DNA from: Palsa-892 sp035556215
GTDB taxonomy: Bacteria > Pseudomonadota > Alphaproteobacteria > Rhizobiales > Xanthobacteraceae
Direction: 5' to 3'
Length of the DNA stretch: 64,000 nt
Assembly: GCA_035556215.1 (NCBI GenBank)
Contig: DATMFI010000041.1
Coordinates: forward strand, 6,026-70,025
This document shows, piece after piece, positions 1 through 8,576 of this stretch. The notes below the pieces were generated by a model. The model worked only from the letters and a program-made list of their open reading frames with translations. It was not told the origin of the DNA and ran no database searches. A program made the translations under genes and the position numbers. Every line of letters starts with the position of its first letter. Within the stretch, counting starts at the first letter, position 1.

Positions 1-216
1 GTGCGTCTTTCGCTGTGGCAGAAAATGCCGGCGCCGCTCGCGGCGGGCGATGTTTTCACGGTCACGGCGGGTTGCGACAAGCGTTTTGCCACTTGCAGCG
101 GGAGGTTCGCTAATGCCTTGAATTTTCGTGGATTTCCGCACTTGCCGGGCAACGATTTTGTCGTTGCCTACGCCGTACCCGGCGAGCCCGGCAATGACGG
201 CTCGGTCATCCGATGA
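1..216 (+). CDS. DUF2163 / phage BR0599-like tail protein, C-terminal part (5' end outside window)
   Basis: The reading frame is open from base 1 to a TGA at 214-216, so only the last 71 or so residues are present and the GTG at base 1 is not the true start. The visible part has the C-terminal DUF2163 signature: a Cys-Asp-Lys-Arg-Phe-x-Thr-Cys segment followed by Asn-Phe-Arg-Gly-Phe-Pro and Pro-Gly-Asn-Asp. In the Rhodobacter capsulatus gene transfer agent the equivalent gene (g13) lies directly before the cell-wall peptidase and the giant TIM-barrel protein, exactly as here. The stop overlaps the next ATG (ATGA), implying translational coupling. Probable role: baseplate or distal-tail component of a phage-like particle. 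The family call is firm; a GTA rather than a prophage is inferred from gene order. Confidence 0.8.
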   Translation: MRLSLWQKMPAPLAAGDVFTVTAGCDKRFATCSGRFANALNFRGFPHLPGNDFVVAYAVPGEPGNDGSVIR

Positions 217-647
217 TCCTTACGCGTGCGATGATCGCCGGCGAGGCGCGTGCCTGGATCGGCACGCCCTATCGCCACCAGGCTTCGCTCAAAGGCGTCG
301 GCTGCGATTGCCTTGGTCTTGTGCGCGGCGTTTGGCGAGAGCTGCTCGGGCCCGAGCCGGAATTGCCGCCCGCTTATTCCGCCGACTGGGCCGAAGCTTC
401 GGGCGAGGAGACGCTCGCACTCGCCGCGACCCGTCATCTCGTTCCGATCGCGCTCGATGCCTTGCAGCCCGGCGATGTCTTGCTATTTCGCTGGCGCGCG
501 AACCTGCCGGCCAAGCATGCGGCGATCCTCGTCACACCCGAGCGCATGGTGCACGCCCATGATGGCCACGCCGTGAGCGAAGTCTATTTCGCGCCGTGGT
601 GGCGGCGGCGTCTTGCTTATGCATTTTCATTTCCTGGAGTCGCTTGA
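213..647 (+). CDS. NlpC/P60-type tail-associated cell-wall peptidase (GTA g14-like)
   Basis: A 144-residue protein of the NlpC/P60 papain-like fold, in the subfamily found in phage and GTA tails. The Gly-Cys-Asp-Cys-Leu-Gly-Leu segment supplies the nucleophile (most likely Cys33), and His102 in Pro-Ala-Lys-His-Ala-Ala is the expected base. There is no signal peptide, as expected for a particle-borne enzyme. It probably cleaves peptide cross-links in the recipient's peptidoglycan during DNA entry. It overlaps the upstream gene by 4 bases and its TGA overlaps the ATG of the next gene (TGATG), so the tail genes form one coupled operon. The length is normal for the family. Confidence 0.88.
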   Translation: MILTRAMIAGEARAWIGTPYRHQASLKGVGCDCLGLVRGVWRELLGPEPELPPAYSADWAEASGEETLALAATRHLVPIALDALQPGDVLLFRWRANLPAKHAAILVTPERMVHAHDGHAVSEVYFAPWWRRRLAYAFSFPGVA

Positions 648-3600
648 TGGCGGCACTTGTCTTGAGCTTTGCCGGCGCGGGTGCCGGCGGCGCGTTATTC
701 GGTGCTGCGGGCGCGGTTGCCGGCCGCATTGCCGGTGCGCTCGGCGGCGGAATGATAGATCGCGCGTTATTCGGCTCGCTTGCGCGGAAAAATGTGCAAG
801 GCCCGCGGCTGTCGGATCTCGACGTCATGGGCTCGACCGAAGGCGCACCGATCCCGCGCGTCTATGGCCGCGCGCGCATTGCCGCGCAGCTCATTTGGGC
901 GACGAAGCTCGAAGAGGTCGTTTCGACGCGCAGCGAGAGCGCCGGCGGCGGCAAAGGCGGCGGCCCGCGCGTCACGACGACGACCTACAGCTACTTTGCC
1001 AATGTCGCGCTCGGCCTGTGCGAAGGGCCGATTGCGCGCATCGGTCGCGTCTGGGCCGATGGCATGCCGCTCGATCTCGAAGGCCTCGACGTGCGGCTTT
1101 ATCCCGGCACCGAAGATCAATTGCCGGATACACTGATCGAGGCGAAGGAGGGTGCAGGCTACGCGCCGGCTTATCGCGGTCTTGCGTATCTCGTCTTCGA
1201 ACGGCTGCCGCTCGAGAAATTCGGTAATCGCATTCCGCAGATTTCCGTGGAAATCCTGCGGCCGGTCGGCCGTTTGGAGCGGATGATCCGCGCGGTGACG
1301 ATGATCCCCGGCGCAACCGAATTCGGCTACGAGCCGTCAGCCGTCACGCGCAATGCGGGCTTTGGCACTTACGCGCCGGAGAACCGTCACATCACATCGG
1401 CGCAAAGCGACTGGTCGGCTTCGCTCGACGAATTGCAGGCGGTTTGCCCGAACATCGAAAGTGTCGCGCTCGTTGTCGCCTGGTTCGGCAGTGATTTGCG
1501 CGCCAATCATTGCGAGATTCGTCCGGGTGTCGATCGGGCCGACAAGCAGACCAAGGGCGCGACCTGGGCGGTCGCAGGCAGAACGCGCAACACCGCCTAT
1601 GTCGTCAGCGCCACCGAGGGTCGCGGTAATTTCGGCGGCACGCCGTCCGATGCTTCGGTCATCCACGCCATCCGCGATCTTCATGCGCGCGGGCTGAAGG
1701 TCACGCTCTATCCGTTCGTGATGATGGATATTGCGCCGGATAACACGCTGTCCGATCCGTGGACGGGAGCCGCGTCACAGCCGGCGTTTCCATGGCGCGG
1801 CCGCATCACCTGCGATCCGGCACCGGGGCAGAGCGGCAGCCCTGACGGCACGGCGCTTGCGGAAAGTCAGATCGACGCGTTGTTCGGCGCCGCATCGCCC
1901 GCGCATTTTTCGCTCCATGGCGAGGATGTCGTCTATTCCGGGCCAGATGAGTGGACGCTGCGCCGGATGGCTTTGCACTACGCCAAACTCTGCCAGGCCG
2001 CGGGCGGCGTCGAGGCATTTTTGATCGGCTCGGAATATGAAGCGCTGACGCGCGTGCGTTCCGCGCCCGGCGTTTACCCGGCGGTGGCGCAGCTCGTTTC
2101 GCTGGCCGAAGCGGTCAAGGCGATGCTTCCGGCGGCGAAAATATCTTACGCTGCGAACTGGACCGAATACGGCGCGCATGTCGTCGACGCCGGCGCGAGC
2201 GAGGTGCGCTTTCCACTCGATGCGTTGTGGGCGTCGGATGCGATCGATTTTATCGGCGTTGACTACTACGCACCGCTTAGCGATTGGCGCGACGGCAACG
2301 AGCATCTCGACAGCACGCTCGCCGAAACGATTTACGATCCTGATTATTTGCGCAGTGGTTTGCGCAGCGGCGAGGCCTACGACTTCTTTTATCCGGATGA
2401 TGCCGCGCGGCGCGCGCAAACACGCGCGCCGATCACCGACAGCCTCGGCAAGCCGTGGCTGTTCCGCGCCAAGGATCTCTGGAGCTTTTGGAGCGAGCCG
2501 CATTACGAGCGCGTTGACGGCATCGAGCTTGCCGAGCCGACGGCATGGCTGCCCCGCTCAAAGCCGTTCTGGCTGACCGAGGCCGGCTGTCCTGCCGTGG
2601 ACAAGGGCGCCAACCAGCCGAATGTATTTCCCGATCCGAAATCCGCGGCGGCGGGATTGCCGTATTTCTCCAATGGCCGCCGCGACGATCTCATTCAGCG
2701 CCGCTACCTCGAAGCGGCCATTGCTCAATTCGATCCGGCGTTCGGCGCGGCGGAAGCGGATAATCCGTCCGGTGAGACATCGAGAATGCTGGATCCCGGC
2801 GGCATTCACATCTGGACCTGGGATGCGCGGCCTTATCCGGCTTTTCCGCTCGCGCTCGATGTCTGGAGCGATGGGCCGAACTGGGACACGGGCCATTGGC
2901 TGACCGGACGGCTCGGCGGTGCGCCGCTCGACGACCTAGTCGTGGAAATTCTGCTCGGATACGGCATCGACAATTTCGACGCCAGCGCGCTGCGCGGCAA
3001 CGCCGACGGCTATGTCATCGACCGGCCGATGTCGGCGCGCGCGGCGCTCGAATCCATCGCGCAGGCTTTTGCATTCAACGCGATCGAGGAAGGCGATCTG
3101 ATCCGCTTCAGGCCGCGCGGCGGCAAGCCGGTTGCAACGATCACAGCGGGCGATCTGATCGCGCAAGACAATCGCCCCGATTGCCGGATCGTTCGCGCGC
3201 AGGAAACCGAACTGCCGAACGAAATCACGCTGGGCTTTACGGAAGTTTCCGGCGATTTTCATCGTGCCGCTGTTCGTTCGCGCCGGCTGGTCGGCTCGAG
3301 CCGCCGCGAGTCGAGCGCCGACCTTGCGCTGATAATGAGCGATGCCGTTGCGGAACGCGCCGCCGAAATCTGGCTGCAGGACCTGTGGGCGGGGCGGGAA
3401 AGCATGGAGTTTTCGCTCGGTGCGAGCCATGCTGCGCTCACGCCCGGCGATATCGTTACGCTCGATCTGCGCGGGCGGACGCAGCTCATTGAGATCAACG
3501 GCATCGTCGATGCCGAAGCGCGCAGCATTTCGGCGCGTTCGATCGACCCCGAAATCTTCTCGGTGCCTGCGCGCGTTCCCCGAAGCGGCAGCGTCGCCGT

Positions 3601-4543
3601 CCCTGCCGCTTACGGCCCTCCCTATGTGATTGCACTCGACGTTCCGCAGATCGACGACGAAGCGGAGCCTGCGCTTCAGCTTCTTGCGGTGCAGGCTTCC
3701 CCCTGGCCGGGCGCGGAAGCGGTCTGGCGCGCGTCAGGCGGCGGTTTCGAGCGCGTGGCGCTTGCGACCATGCCTGCGATCGTCGGTGAGACGCTGGATG
3801 CATTCGCGGCGGGCCCAACGGCTCGCTGGGACAACGGCAATGCGGTGCGTGTCCGGCTTGCGGCGGGAATGCTGTCGTCCGCCGACGACCTGAAGCTGCT
3901 CAATGGCGCCAATGCCGCCGCAATCCGTACGCCCATAGGCTGGGAGGTTTTTCAGTTCGGCACGGCGGAACTGGTTGCAGAAAATACATACATTCTGTCG
4001 CGGCTTCTGCGCGGTCAGTTAGGCACCGAGTGGGCGATGGGCGATCCGGCGCCGGTTGGCAGCGCGTTCGTGCTTCTGGACCGCTCGCTTGTAGCGACAG
4101 CGCGCGGCGCCGATTTCATGGGCCGCAGTTTCGATTTTCGTGTCGGCGCGGCCAATCTCGATGTCGGCAGCGACAGCATGACGGGCTTTTCTGCGGCCGT
4201 CGGCAATGCGGCGCTGATGCCGTGGTCGCCGTGCCATGTTCGTGGTGTGCGTACCGGGGAGGGCATCGCGATGTCCTGGATCCGCCGCACTCGCAAGGGC
4301 GGTGACAACTGGGACACTGTCGAAGTGCCGCTCGGTGAAGACACGGAAGCGTATCGCATCGAAATCCTTTCGGGCGATGAAGTCGTGCGAGCGGCCGAAA
4401 CCGCTTCGTCACAATTTTCTTATGCCGCTGCCGATGAGATTGCCGATTTTGGCGCGCCGCAAAGCGAATTGACCGTTCGCATCCGCCAACTGTCGGCCGT
4501 TGCCGGCGCGGGACGACCGCAAACCGCCGTTCTCCATTTCTGA
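647..4543 (+). CDS. Giant phage/GTA tail protein with TIM-barrel-like domain (g15-like)
   Basis: 1298 residues from the ATG at 647, which overlaps the previous stop and follows a CTGGAG ribosome site; an in-frame ATG at 596 lies inside the peptidase gene and is rejected. The N-terminus is Gly/Ala-rich and hydrophobic. Roughly residues 270-730 resemble the GTA TIM-barrel domain (glycosidase-like, with Ile-Gly-Ser-Glu-Tyr and Leu-Thr-Glu-Ala-Gly-Cys motifs), followed by phage-tail and C-terminal carbohydrate-binding-like regions. In RcGTA the homologue is the largest baseplate protein, and this length matches the family (about 1300 residues). Role: baseplate hub/host-contact protein. The gene is intact, so the tail module here is not visibly decayed. 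Confidence 0.9.
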   Translation: MAALVLSFAGAGAGGALFGAAGAVAGRIAGALGGGMIDRALFGSLARKNVQGPRLSDLDVMGSTEGAPIPRVYGRARIAAQLIWATKLEEVVSTRSESAGGGKGGGPRVTTTTYSYFANVALGLCEGPIARIGRVWADGMPLDLEGLDVRLYPGTEDQLPDTLIEAKEGAGYAPAYRGLAYLVFERLPLEKFGNRIPQISVEILRPVGRLERMIRAVTMIPGATEFGYEPSAVTRNAGFGTYAPENRHITSAQSDWSASLDELQAVCPNIESVALVVAWFGSDLRANHCEIRPGVDRADKQTKGATWAVAGRTRNTAYVVSATEGRGNFGGTPSDASVIHAIRDLHARGLKVTLYPFVMMDIAPDNTLSDPWTGAASQPAFPWRGRITCDPAPGQSGSPDGTALAESQIDALFGAASPAHFSLHGEDVVYSGPDEWTLRRMALHYAKLCQAAGGVEAFLIGSEYEALTRVRSAPGVYPAVAQLVSLAEAVKAMLPAAKISYAANWTEYGAHVVDAGASEVRFPLDALWASDAIDFIGVDYYAPLSDWRDGNEHLDSTLAETIYDPDYLRSGLRSGEAYDFFYPDDAARRAQTRAPITDSLGKPWLFRAKDLWSFWSEPHYERVDGIELAEPTAWLPRSKPFWLTEAGCPAVDKGANQPNVFPDPKSAAAGLPYFSNGRRDDLIQRRYLEAAIAQFDPAFGAAEADNPSGETSRMLDPGGIHIWTWDARPYPAFPLALDVWSDGPNWDTGHWLTGRLGGAPLDDLVVEILLGYGIDNFDASALRGNADGYVIDRPMSARAALESIAQAFAFNAIEEGDLIRFRPRGGKPVATITAGDLIAQDNRPDCRIVRAQETELPNEITLGFTEVSGDFHRAAVRSRRLVGSSRRESSADLALIMSDAVAERAAEIWLQDLWAGRESMEFSLGASHAALTPGDIVTLDLRGRTQLIEINGIVDAEARSISARSIDPEIFSVPARVPRSGSVAVPAAYGPPYVIALDVPQIDDEAEPALQLLAVQASPWPGAEAVWRASGGGFERVALATMPAIVGETLDAFAAGPTARWDNGNAVRVRLAAGMLSSADDLKLLNGANAAAIRTPIGWEVFQFGTAELVAENTYILSRLLRGQLGTEWAMGDPAPVGSAFVLLDRSLVATARGADFMGRSFDFRVGAANLDVGSDSMTGFSAAVGNAALMPWSPCHVRGVRTGEGIAMSWIRRTRKGGDNWDTVEVPLGEDTEAYRIEILSGDEVVRAAETASSQFSYAAADEIADFGAPQSELTVRIRQLSAVAGAGRPQTAVLHF

Positions 4544-4558
4544 TTCACGGAAGATTTC

Positions 4559-6025
4559 ATGTCCGCAACTCCCAATCTTGGCCTGCCTTATATTGATGCG
4601 GGGCAGGCGCAAAAGCACGTTACCCATAACGAGGCACTGCGTTCGCTCGATGCCCTTGTGCAACTCGCGGTACTGGATCGCGATCTCACGGAGCCGCCCG
4701 TATCTCCAGCGGAAGGCGAACGCTGGATCGTGAAAACGGGTGCGAGCGGCGCGTGGTCGGGCCATGCCGGGCATGTCGCGGCCTGGCAAGATGGCGCCTG
4801 GCAATTCTGTGCGCCGGTCATCGGCTGGGTCGCTTATGTCGTCGATGAAGAAATACTTGTCGCGTGGGATGGCGATTCCTGGAATGCCGTAAGCGCAGGT
4901 GAGGGCGGCGGTGGCGGCGATCTTTCCGAATTGCAGGAGGTCGCGCTGCTCGGCATCGGTACCGTCGCTGACGAGACCAATCCGGTGAGCGCTCGGGTGA
5001 ATAATGTGCTTTGGGCGGCAAAAACCGTCGCCGAGGGCGGCGACGGGACTCTGCGCTACACGATGAGCAAGGAGAGCGCCGAGAAGAACCTTTCAATCCT
5101 GTTGCAAGATGACTTCGTCGGCTGTGCCGAGATCGGTCTTGCCGGCGACGACGATTTTCATTTCAAGGTTAGCCCCGACGGCACCAACTGGCTTGAGGCA
5201 ATCAAGATCGATCGCGCAAGCGGGAAGGTTTATTTCCCCGTCTCGGGCGGGCCGCGCGAGATTTTAACGGCCAATCGAACCTATTATGTCCGCACTGACG
5301 GCTCCGACAGCAACACCGGGCTTGCCAATACTGCGGGCGGCGCTTTTGCCACGCTTCAGAAGGCCTATGACACGATATGCAAACTTGACCTTGGCGGCTT
5401 CATTGCGACGATCCAACTGGGAAGCGGCACTTATACGAGCGGGCTCAACGCGGTTGTCTCGCCGCTCGGCGGCAACGTCGCAATCGTTGGGAACACCGGC
5501 TCGCCTGGCAGTGTCATCGTATCGACGTCCGGCGCGAGTGCGATCATCGCCAACACGCCGGTCAATTTGAGTGTGTCAGGATTCAAGGTCACGACGGCAA
5601 CTGCAGGGCAAGGGCTCGAAGCGCTCGTTGCCGGCGCAAATATCTCGATCGACGGGCCGATGGAATTCGGCGCTTGCGCTTCCTCGCACCTGCGCGCGGC
5701 GCGAAACGGCAATATCGTCATCAATAGCGGCTACAGCATAACCGGCGCGGCGGCGGCTCACTATCAGGCGGCGCAGGCAGGTTCGATTTCGGGATCGAAC
5801 CGAACCGTCACATTGTCCGGCTCGCTGTCGTTCTCCAATGCTTTCGCATCAGCCGATACGACGGGCTTCATCAATTTGTTCAGTTTCAGCTTCAGCGGCG
5901 GGACGATTACCGGCTCGCGCTACAGCATTTCTCTGAATGCAGCCATCAATACATTCGGCGGTGGAGCGAATTATTTTCCGGGAAGCGTGGCCGGTAGCGC
6001 GGCCACCGGAGGGCAATATGCCTAG
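4559..6025 (+). CDS. DUF2793 protein with C-terminal beta-helix, probable tail spike/fibre
   Basis: 488 residues. The first 100 or so residues are the DUF2793 domain: Pro-Asn-Leu-Gly-Leu-Pro-Tyr-Ile near the start, Ala-Gln-Lys-His-Val-Thr-His-Asn-Glu-Ala, then Trp-rich segments. After a Gly-rich linker, a middle region leads into a Tyr-Tyr-Val-Arg-Thr-Asp-Gly-Ser-Asp segment and a long Gly/Ser/Thr/Asn-rich beta-repeat region (about residues 240-488). That pattern is typical of right-handed beta-helix tail spikes. DUF2793 genes often end phage and GTA tail operons. It lies 15 bases after the TIM-barrel gene on the same strand. Inferred role: receptor-binding fibre or spike. The beta-helix call rests on repeat texture and the onset motif, not on a structure. 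Confidence 0.75.
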   Translation: MSATPNLGLPYIDAGQAQKHVTHNEALRSLDALVQLAVLDRDLTEPPVSPAEGERWIVKTGASGAWSGHAGHVAAWQDGAWQFCAPVIGWVAYVVDEEILVAWDGDSWNAVSAGEGGGGGDLSELQEVALLGIGTVADETNPVSARVNNVLWAAKTVAEGGDGTLRYTMSKESAEKNLSILLQDDFVGCAEIGLAGDDDFHFKVSPDGTNWLEAIKIDRASGKVYFPVSGGPREILTANRTYYVRTDGSDSNTGLANTAGGAFATLQKAYDTICKLDLGGFIATIQLGSGTYTSGLNAVVSPLGGNVAIVGNTGSPGSVIVSTSGASAIIANTPVNLSVSGFKVTTATAGQGLEALVAGANISIDGPMEFGACASSHLRAARNGNIVINSGYSITGAAAAHYQAAQAGSISGSNRTVTLSGSLSFSNAFASADTTGFINLFSFSFSGGTITGSRYSISLNAAINTFGGGANYFPGSVAGSAATGGQYA

Positions 6026-6034
6026 CCGCAAGTG

Positions 6035-6712
6035 TTACATTGGCTCCGGCGTCAGCGTGGCAGTGAACGCAAAATTTCGAAAGCTCTCGCCATCAGGGAA
6101 GCTGGCGAACTGAATGACGTTTTTGCCTGTTGGCTTTTCGAATTCCATCGTGCGGAGTGAGAAGTTCGGCCCTGTATGGTGCGCGATGAAGGCTTCCGGA
6201 TAGCTGGTGGCATTGAATGTGCCGGGCAGGCCGAAAAAGCCAAACTCCCTGCAGGCCCATATGACATGGGTGTTTTCACCCCAAACTTCGGTGATATGGG
6301 GTGGCTTGTCGCGCATATGATCCAAGCAAAAGCCGGTGATACCTTGGCCGCGCCGCGCCAGAAAAACACCAGCGTTGGGACGGCCGGAATGCCCCAATAC
6401 AATGAAAAATTTTTCCGGCGACAGGTTCAGGATTTCATTCGGCGAAGGGCAATCCTCGCTCACCAGACAATCCGCATCTATATAAAAGACTGACTCGAAA
6501 TCGCGAAGCAGCAATTCCACGAGCGGCAATTTCAGCCAGGTCGCGACTTCACCCTCCACAATTTTCCGGTCGAATATTTTCTCGTCGGCGACGAAGAGAG
6601 GACAGTTAGCGCGTTTTGCGAGCTTCGAGTGTGATTTGAAGTAGGATGTAGATCTGAAAGCCGGAAGATTGAAGGCGTTCGAGAGAATTGCGGTGCTCAC
6701 GCTACTTTCCAT
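6035..6712 (-). CDS. Putative nucleotide-sugar glycosyltransferase
   Basis: 225 residues. A Phe-Tyr-Ile-Asp-Ala-Asp-Cys segment gives the Asp-x-Asp metal/nucleotide-sugar motif of GT-A fold transferases, and Arg-Pro-Asn-Ala-Gly-Val-Phe-Leu follows, as in GT8/GT34-like enzymes. No signal peptide or membrane segment is visible. It lies on the opposite strand between the spike gene and the lysis genes, and its base composition is clearly lower in GC (two counted 60-base lines gave 48% and 52%) than its neighbours. That suggests recent acquisition. It may modify a surface glycan or a tail protein; donor and acceptor cannot be read from the sequence. Confidence 0.65.
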   Translation of the reverse strand: MESSVSTAILSNAFNLPAFRSTSYFKSHSKLAKRANCPLFVADEKIFDRKIVEGEVATWLKLPLVELLLRDFESVFYIDADCLVSEDCPSPNEILNLSPEKFFIVLGHSGRPNAGVFLARRGQGITGFCLDHMRDKPPHITEVWGENTHVIWACREFGFFGLPGTFNATSYPEAFIAHHTGPNFSLRTMEFEKPTGKNVIQFASFPDGESFRNFAFTATLTPEPM

Positions 6713-6731
6713 AAGTTTGTGGTGATGCTCA

Positions 6732-7544
6732 ATGAATTACAGCATAAATGTACTGAAACCCGGCATCGCTGCACAATGGGCGGCGATGAAAATATTCCCG
6801 CAATATTATCCTGCCCTGGATCGCGTTGCGGCGAAGCTTTCCGCCGATCGGGAGCGCTATCTTTCGCTGGAGCGGCGCTCTGGCGTTCCCGCCCTCGTCA
6901 CCATGGTCATTGCCGAGCGCGAAAGCGGCGCCGATCCGCGCATGTCGCTCGCGCAAGGCGACCGCTGGGATCGCGTCTCGGTGCACGTGCCCAGAGGGCG
7001 AGGACCGTTCAAGTCGTGGGAAGATGCCGCGGTCGACGCACTCTCGATCGACGGGCTCGACAGGATTGGCCGCGAGAACTGGACGATCGAACGCGCACTC
7101 TACGAGCTCGAAAAATACAACGGCTTCGGCTATCGCCGTTACGGCTTGCCGAGTGCTTATATCTGGGCTTCAACGACGATCTATCAGGGCGGAAAATTTA
7201 TTGCCGATGGAAAATTCAGCCGCAATGCATGGGATACCCAGCTTGGCGTGGCGGCACTGATGGCGCGGATCGGCAACGCCGAACCCTCGCTGATGCTGCC
7301 GAGCGGCACCGATTTGCCTCGTGATCATCCCGTCTACACTGCTTCGCAAGCGCTGCCCGAGACCTCCACGATACAGAAGCGCTTGAACGAACTCGGCGCC
7401 ACCCCTCGGCTCGCCGTCGATAGCCTTTATGGACCGAAGACGCGAGAAGCGATCCGCGCTTTTCAGCGGCGGAACGAATTGCAGGATGACGGCATTGTCG
7501 GGCCGGTGACCTGGAAGCTGATGAACATGCGCGAGGCGGCGTAA
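6732..7544 (+). CDS. Phage-type muramidase/transglycosylase with C-terminal peptidoglycan-binding domain
   Basis: 270 residues. Residues about 30-190 form a lysozyme-like domain: an Ile-Ala-Glu-Arg-Glu-Ser-Gly segment with the probable catalytic Glu, Val-His-Val-Pro, and Tyr-Glu-Leu-Glu-Lys-Tyr-Asn-Gly-Phe-Gly-Tyr, a pattern seen in phage endolysin-like proteins. Residues about 205-265 are a PG_binding_1 domain (Ile-Gln-Lys-Arg-Leu-Asn-Glu-Leu-Gly ... Val-Asp-Ser-Leu-Tyr-Gly-Pro-Lys-Thr ... Phe-Gln). There is no signal peptide, so release would depend on a holin, and a holin-like gene lies downstream. The stop overlaps the next start (TAATG). Likely endolysin of the tail/lysis module. The start is the first ATG of the conserved frame, with no strong ribosome site. 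Confidence 0.78.
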   Translation: MNYSINVLKPGIAAQWAAMKIFPQYYPALDRVAAKLSADRERYLSLERRSGVPALVTMVIAERESGADPRMSLAQGDRWDRVSVHVPRGRGPFKSWEDAAVDALSIDGLDRIGRENWTIERALYELEKYNGFGYRRYGLPSAYIWASTTIYQGGKFIADGKFSRNAWDTQLGVAALMARIGNAEPSLMLPSGTDLPRDHPVYTASQALPETSTIQKRLNELGATPRLAVDSLYGPKTREAIRAFQRRNELQDDGIVGPVTWKLMNMREAA

Positions 7545-8065
7545 TGGCGAAGATACGCTGCTATGCCATGTACGGATTGATCGGCGGACCGTTTCCTTAC
7601 GGATTGTATTATTCCCGCGGCCTCGACGTGCTGGCGGAGAAGATCAGCAAGCTCGATGCAAACATCGAGATGCTGCCGGGCTTCGGGTTCAGCCAGTGGC
7701 GCAACATCGTCACCGATATCCGAAAACAGCCGGATGATACGCGTATCGTCATCTTCGGCCATTCAATGGGCGCCAACCAGGCTGTAGCCGCGGCGGCAAA
7801 ACTCGGCAGGCGAAGGGTCGACCTGATCGCCGCTTTCGATCCGACCATCTGGTATCCCGTCAAGGATCTCGGCGCCAATGTCGGCCATGCCTTGTGGTTT
7901 CGCGGCACCAATATTTTTTCGCCGTTCGGTCACGGCCGCCTGAAAGCCGGCGCCGACTTCAAAGGAAAGTTGGAGCGCTTTGACGTGAGCGATCGTCACG
8001 AGAACATCGACGATAACGAAAAGCTGCACGCCATCGTCCTTGGCGCCATCCGCGCGCTCATCTGA
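7544..8065 (+). CDS. Small alpha/beta-hydrolase-like protein in lysis cassette
   Basis: 173 residues translated by TAATG overlap from the muramidase gene. A Phe-Gly-His-Ser-Met-Gly segment is a nucleophile elbow with Ser74. A later Asp (in Ala-Ala-Phe-Asp-Pro-Thr) and a near-C-terminal His (Lys-Leu-His-Ala-Ile-Val) could complete a triad. The protein is short for the fold and has no signal peptide. Its position between an endolysin and a holin suggests an envelope-directed esterase, analogous in role to phage lysin-B enzymes, but that is inference. A general serine esterase with unrelated activity is equally allowed. Confidence 0.6.
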   Translation: MAKIRCYAMYGLIGGPFPYGLYYSRGLDVLAEKISKLDANIEMLPGFGFSQWRNIVTDIRKQPDDTRIVIFGHSMGANQAVAAAAKLGRRRVDLIAAFDPTIWYPVKDLGANVGHALWFRGTNIFSPFGHGRLKAGADFKGKLERFDVSDRHENIDDNEKLHAIVLGAIRALI

Positions 8066-8142
8066 AATTTCTGCATCACAGCCGTTCGCTGCACGCCGGG
8101 CAGTGGATGGCGCTTGCCTTCAATTCAAAAAAGGAGATCCGC

Positions 8143-8331
8143 ATGAATATCGAAACCATACTCAATTTTGTTCGCCAGGCACTGACATTCATCGGCGGCA
8201 TATTCGTTGCCAAAGGTACGATCACTGCCGAGACGCTCACCGACGTCGTGACCAATCTCTCTACCGTCATTGGCGGGATCGCCGCGCTCATCAGCACCTA
8301 CTGGTCGCTGCGGGCGGCAGCGAAATCCTGA
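8143..8331 (+). CDS. Holin-like small membrane protein (Pam3-gp28-like)
   Basis: 62 residues starting at ATG 8143, chosen because a good AAGGAG site lies at 8131-8136; the upstream ATG at 8107 has none. Two hydrophobic stretches (about residues 14-24 and 38-52) flank a turn with Ala-Lys-Gly-Thr-Ile-Thr, and a Tyr-Trp-Ser near the C-terminus resembles small holins of the Pam3-gp28 type. It would form membrane lesions that release the upstream endolysin. It overlaps the next gene by TGATG, so the cassette is tightly coupled. The family resemblance is recognised by eye. Confidence 0.62.
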   Translation: MNIETILNFVRQALTFIGGIFVAKGTITAETLTDVVTNLSTVIGGIAALISTYWSLRAAAKS

Positions 8332-8576
8332 TGTGGGCGCTTATCGCCGAGCGCGTTGTCGAACTCGCGCTGGCTATTGCAGCGGCGGTCAAGTCGGCCG
8401 CCGCTGCCGTTTTGCAGTGGCGGGCGTCGTCGTTGGGCTGGCTTGCGGGGCAATCGGCGAGCGAAGCCGCCCACGATGAGGCCGCCCGTGCGGCGGACGA
8501 GCGAATGCGGGCCGTTGCCGATAAGCCCGCCGTTCGTGAGGAAGTCATCCGGCGATTGGAGGAGGGCTCGGCATGA
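8331..8576 (+). CDS. Small protein with N-terminal membrane helix, spanin-like candidate
   Basis: 81 residues. An Ala/Leu/Val-rich N-terminal helix (about residues 8-28) is followed by a charged, Ala/Glu/Arg-rich C-terminal half that could form a coiled coil. The ATG overlaps the holin stop (TGATG), and its own TGA overlaps the next ATG (ATGA). Size, topology and position match inner-membrane spanins (Rz type) of phage lysis operons, but no sequence signature proves it. Confidence 0.5.
   Translation: MWALIAERVVELALAIAAAVKSAAAAVLQWRASSLGWLAGQSASEAAHDEAARAADERMRAVADKPAVREEVIRRLEEGSA

Noticed and set aside
596..646. In-frame extension of the TIM-barrel tail protein to an ATG at 596
   Set aside because: It lies inside the NlpC/P60 gene; the ATG at 647 overlaps that gene's stop and has a ribosome site, matching the coupled style of the operon.
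4897..4923. GGCGG microsatellite in the DUF2793 gene
   Set aside because: It is a short Gly linker, imperfect and too short to be a variable tract.
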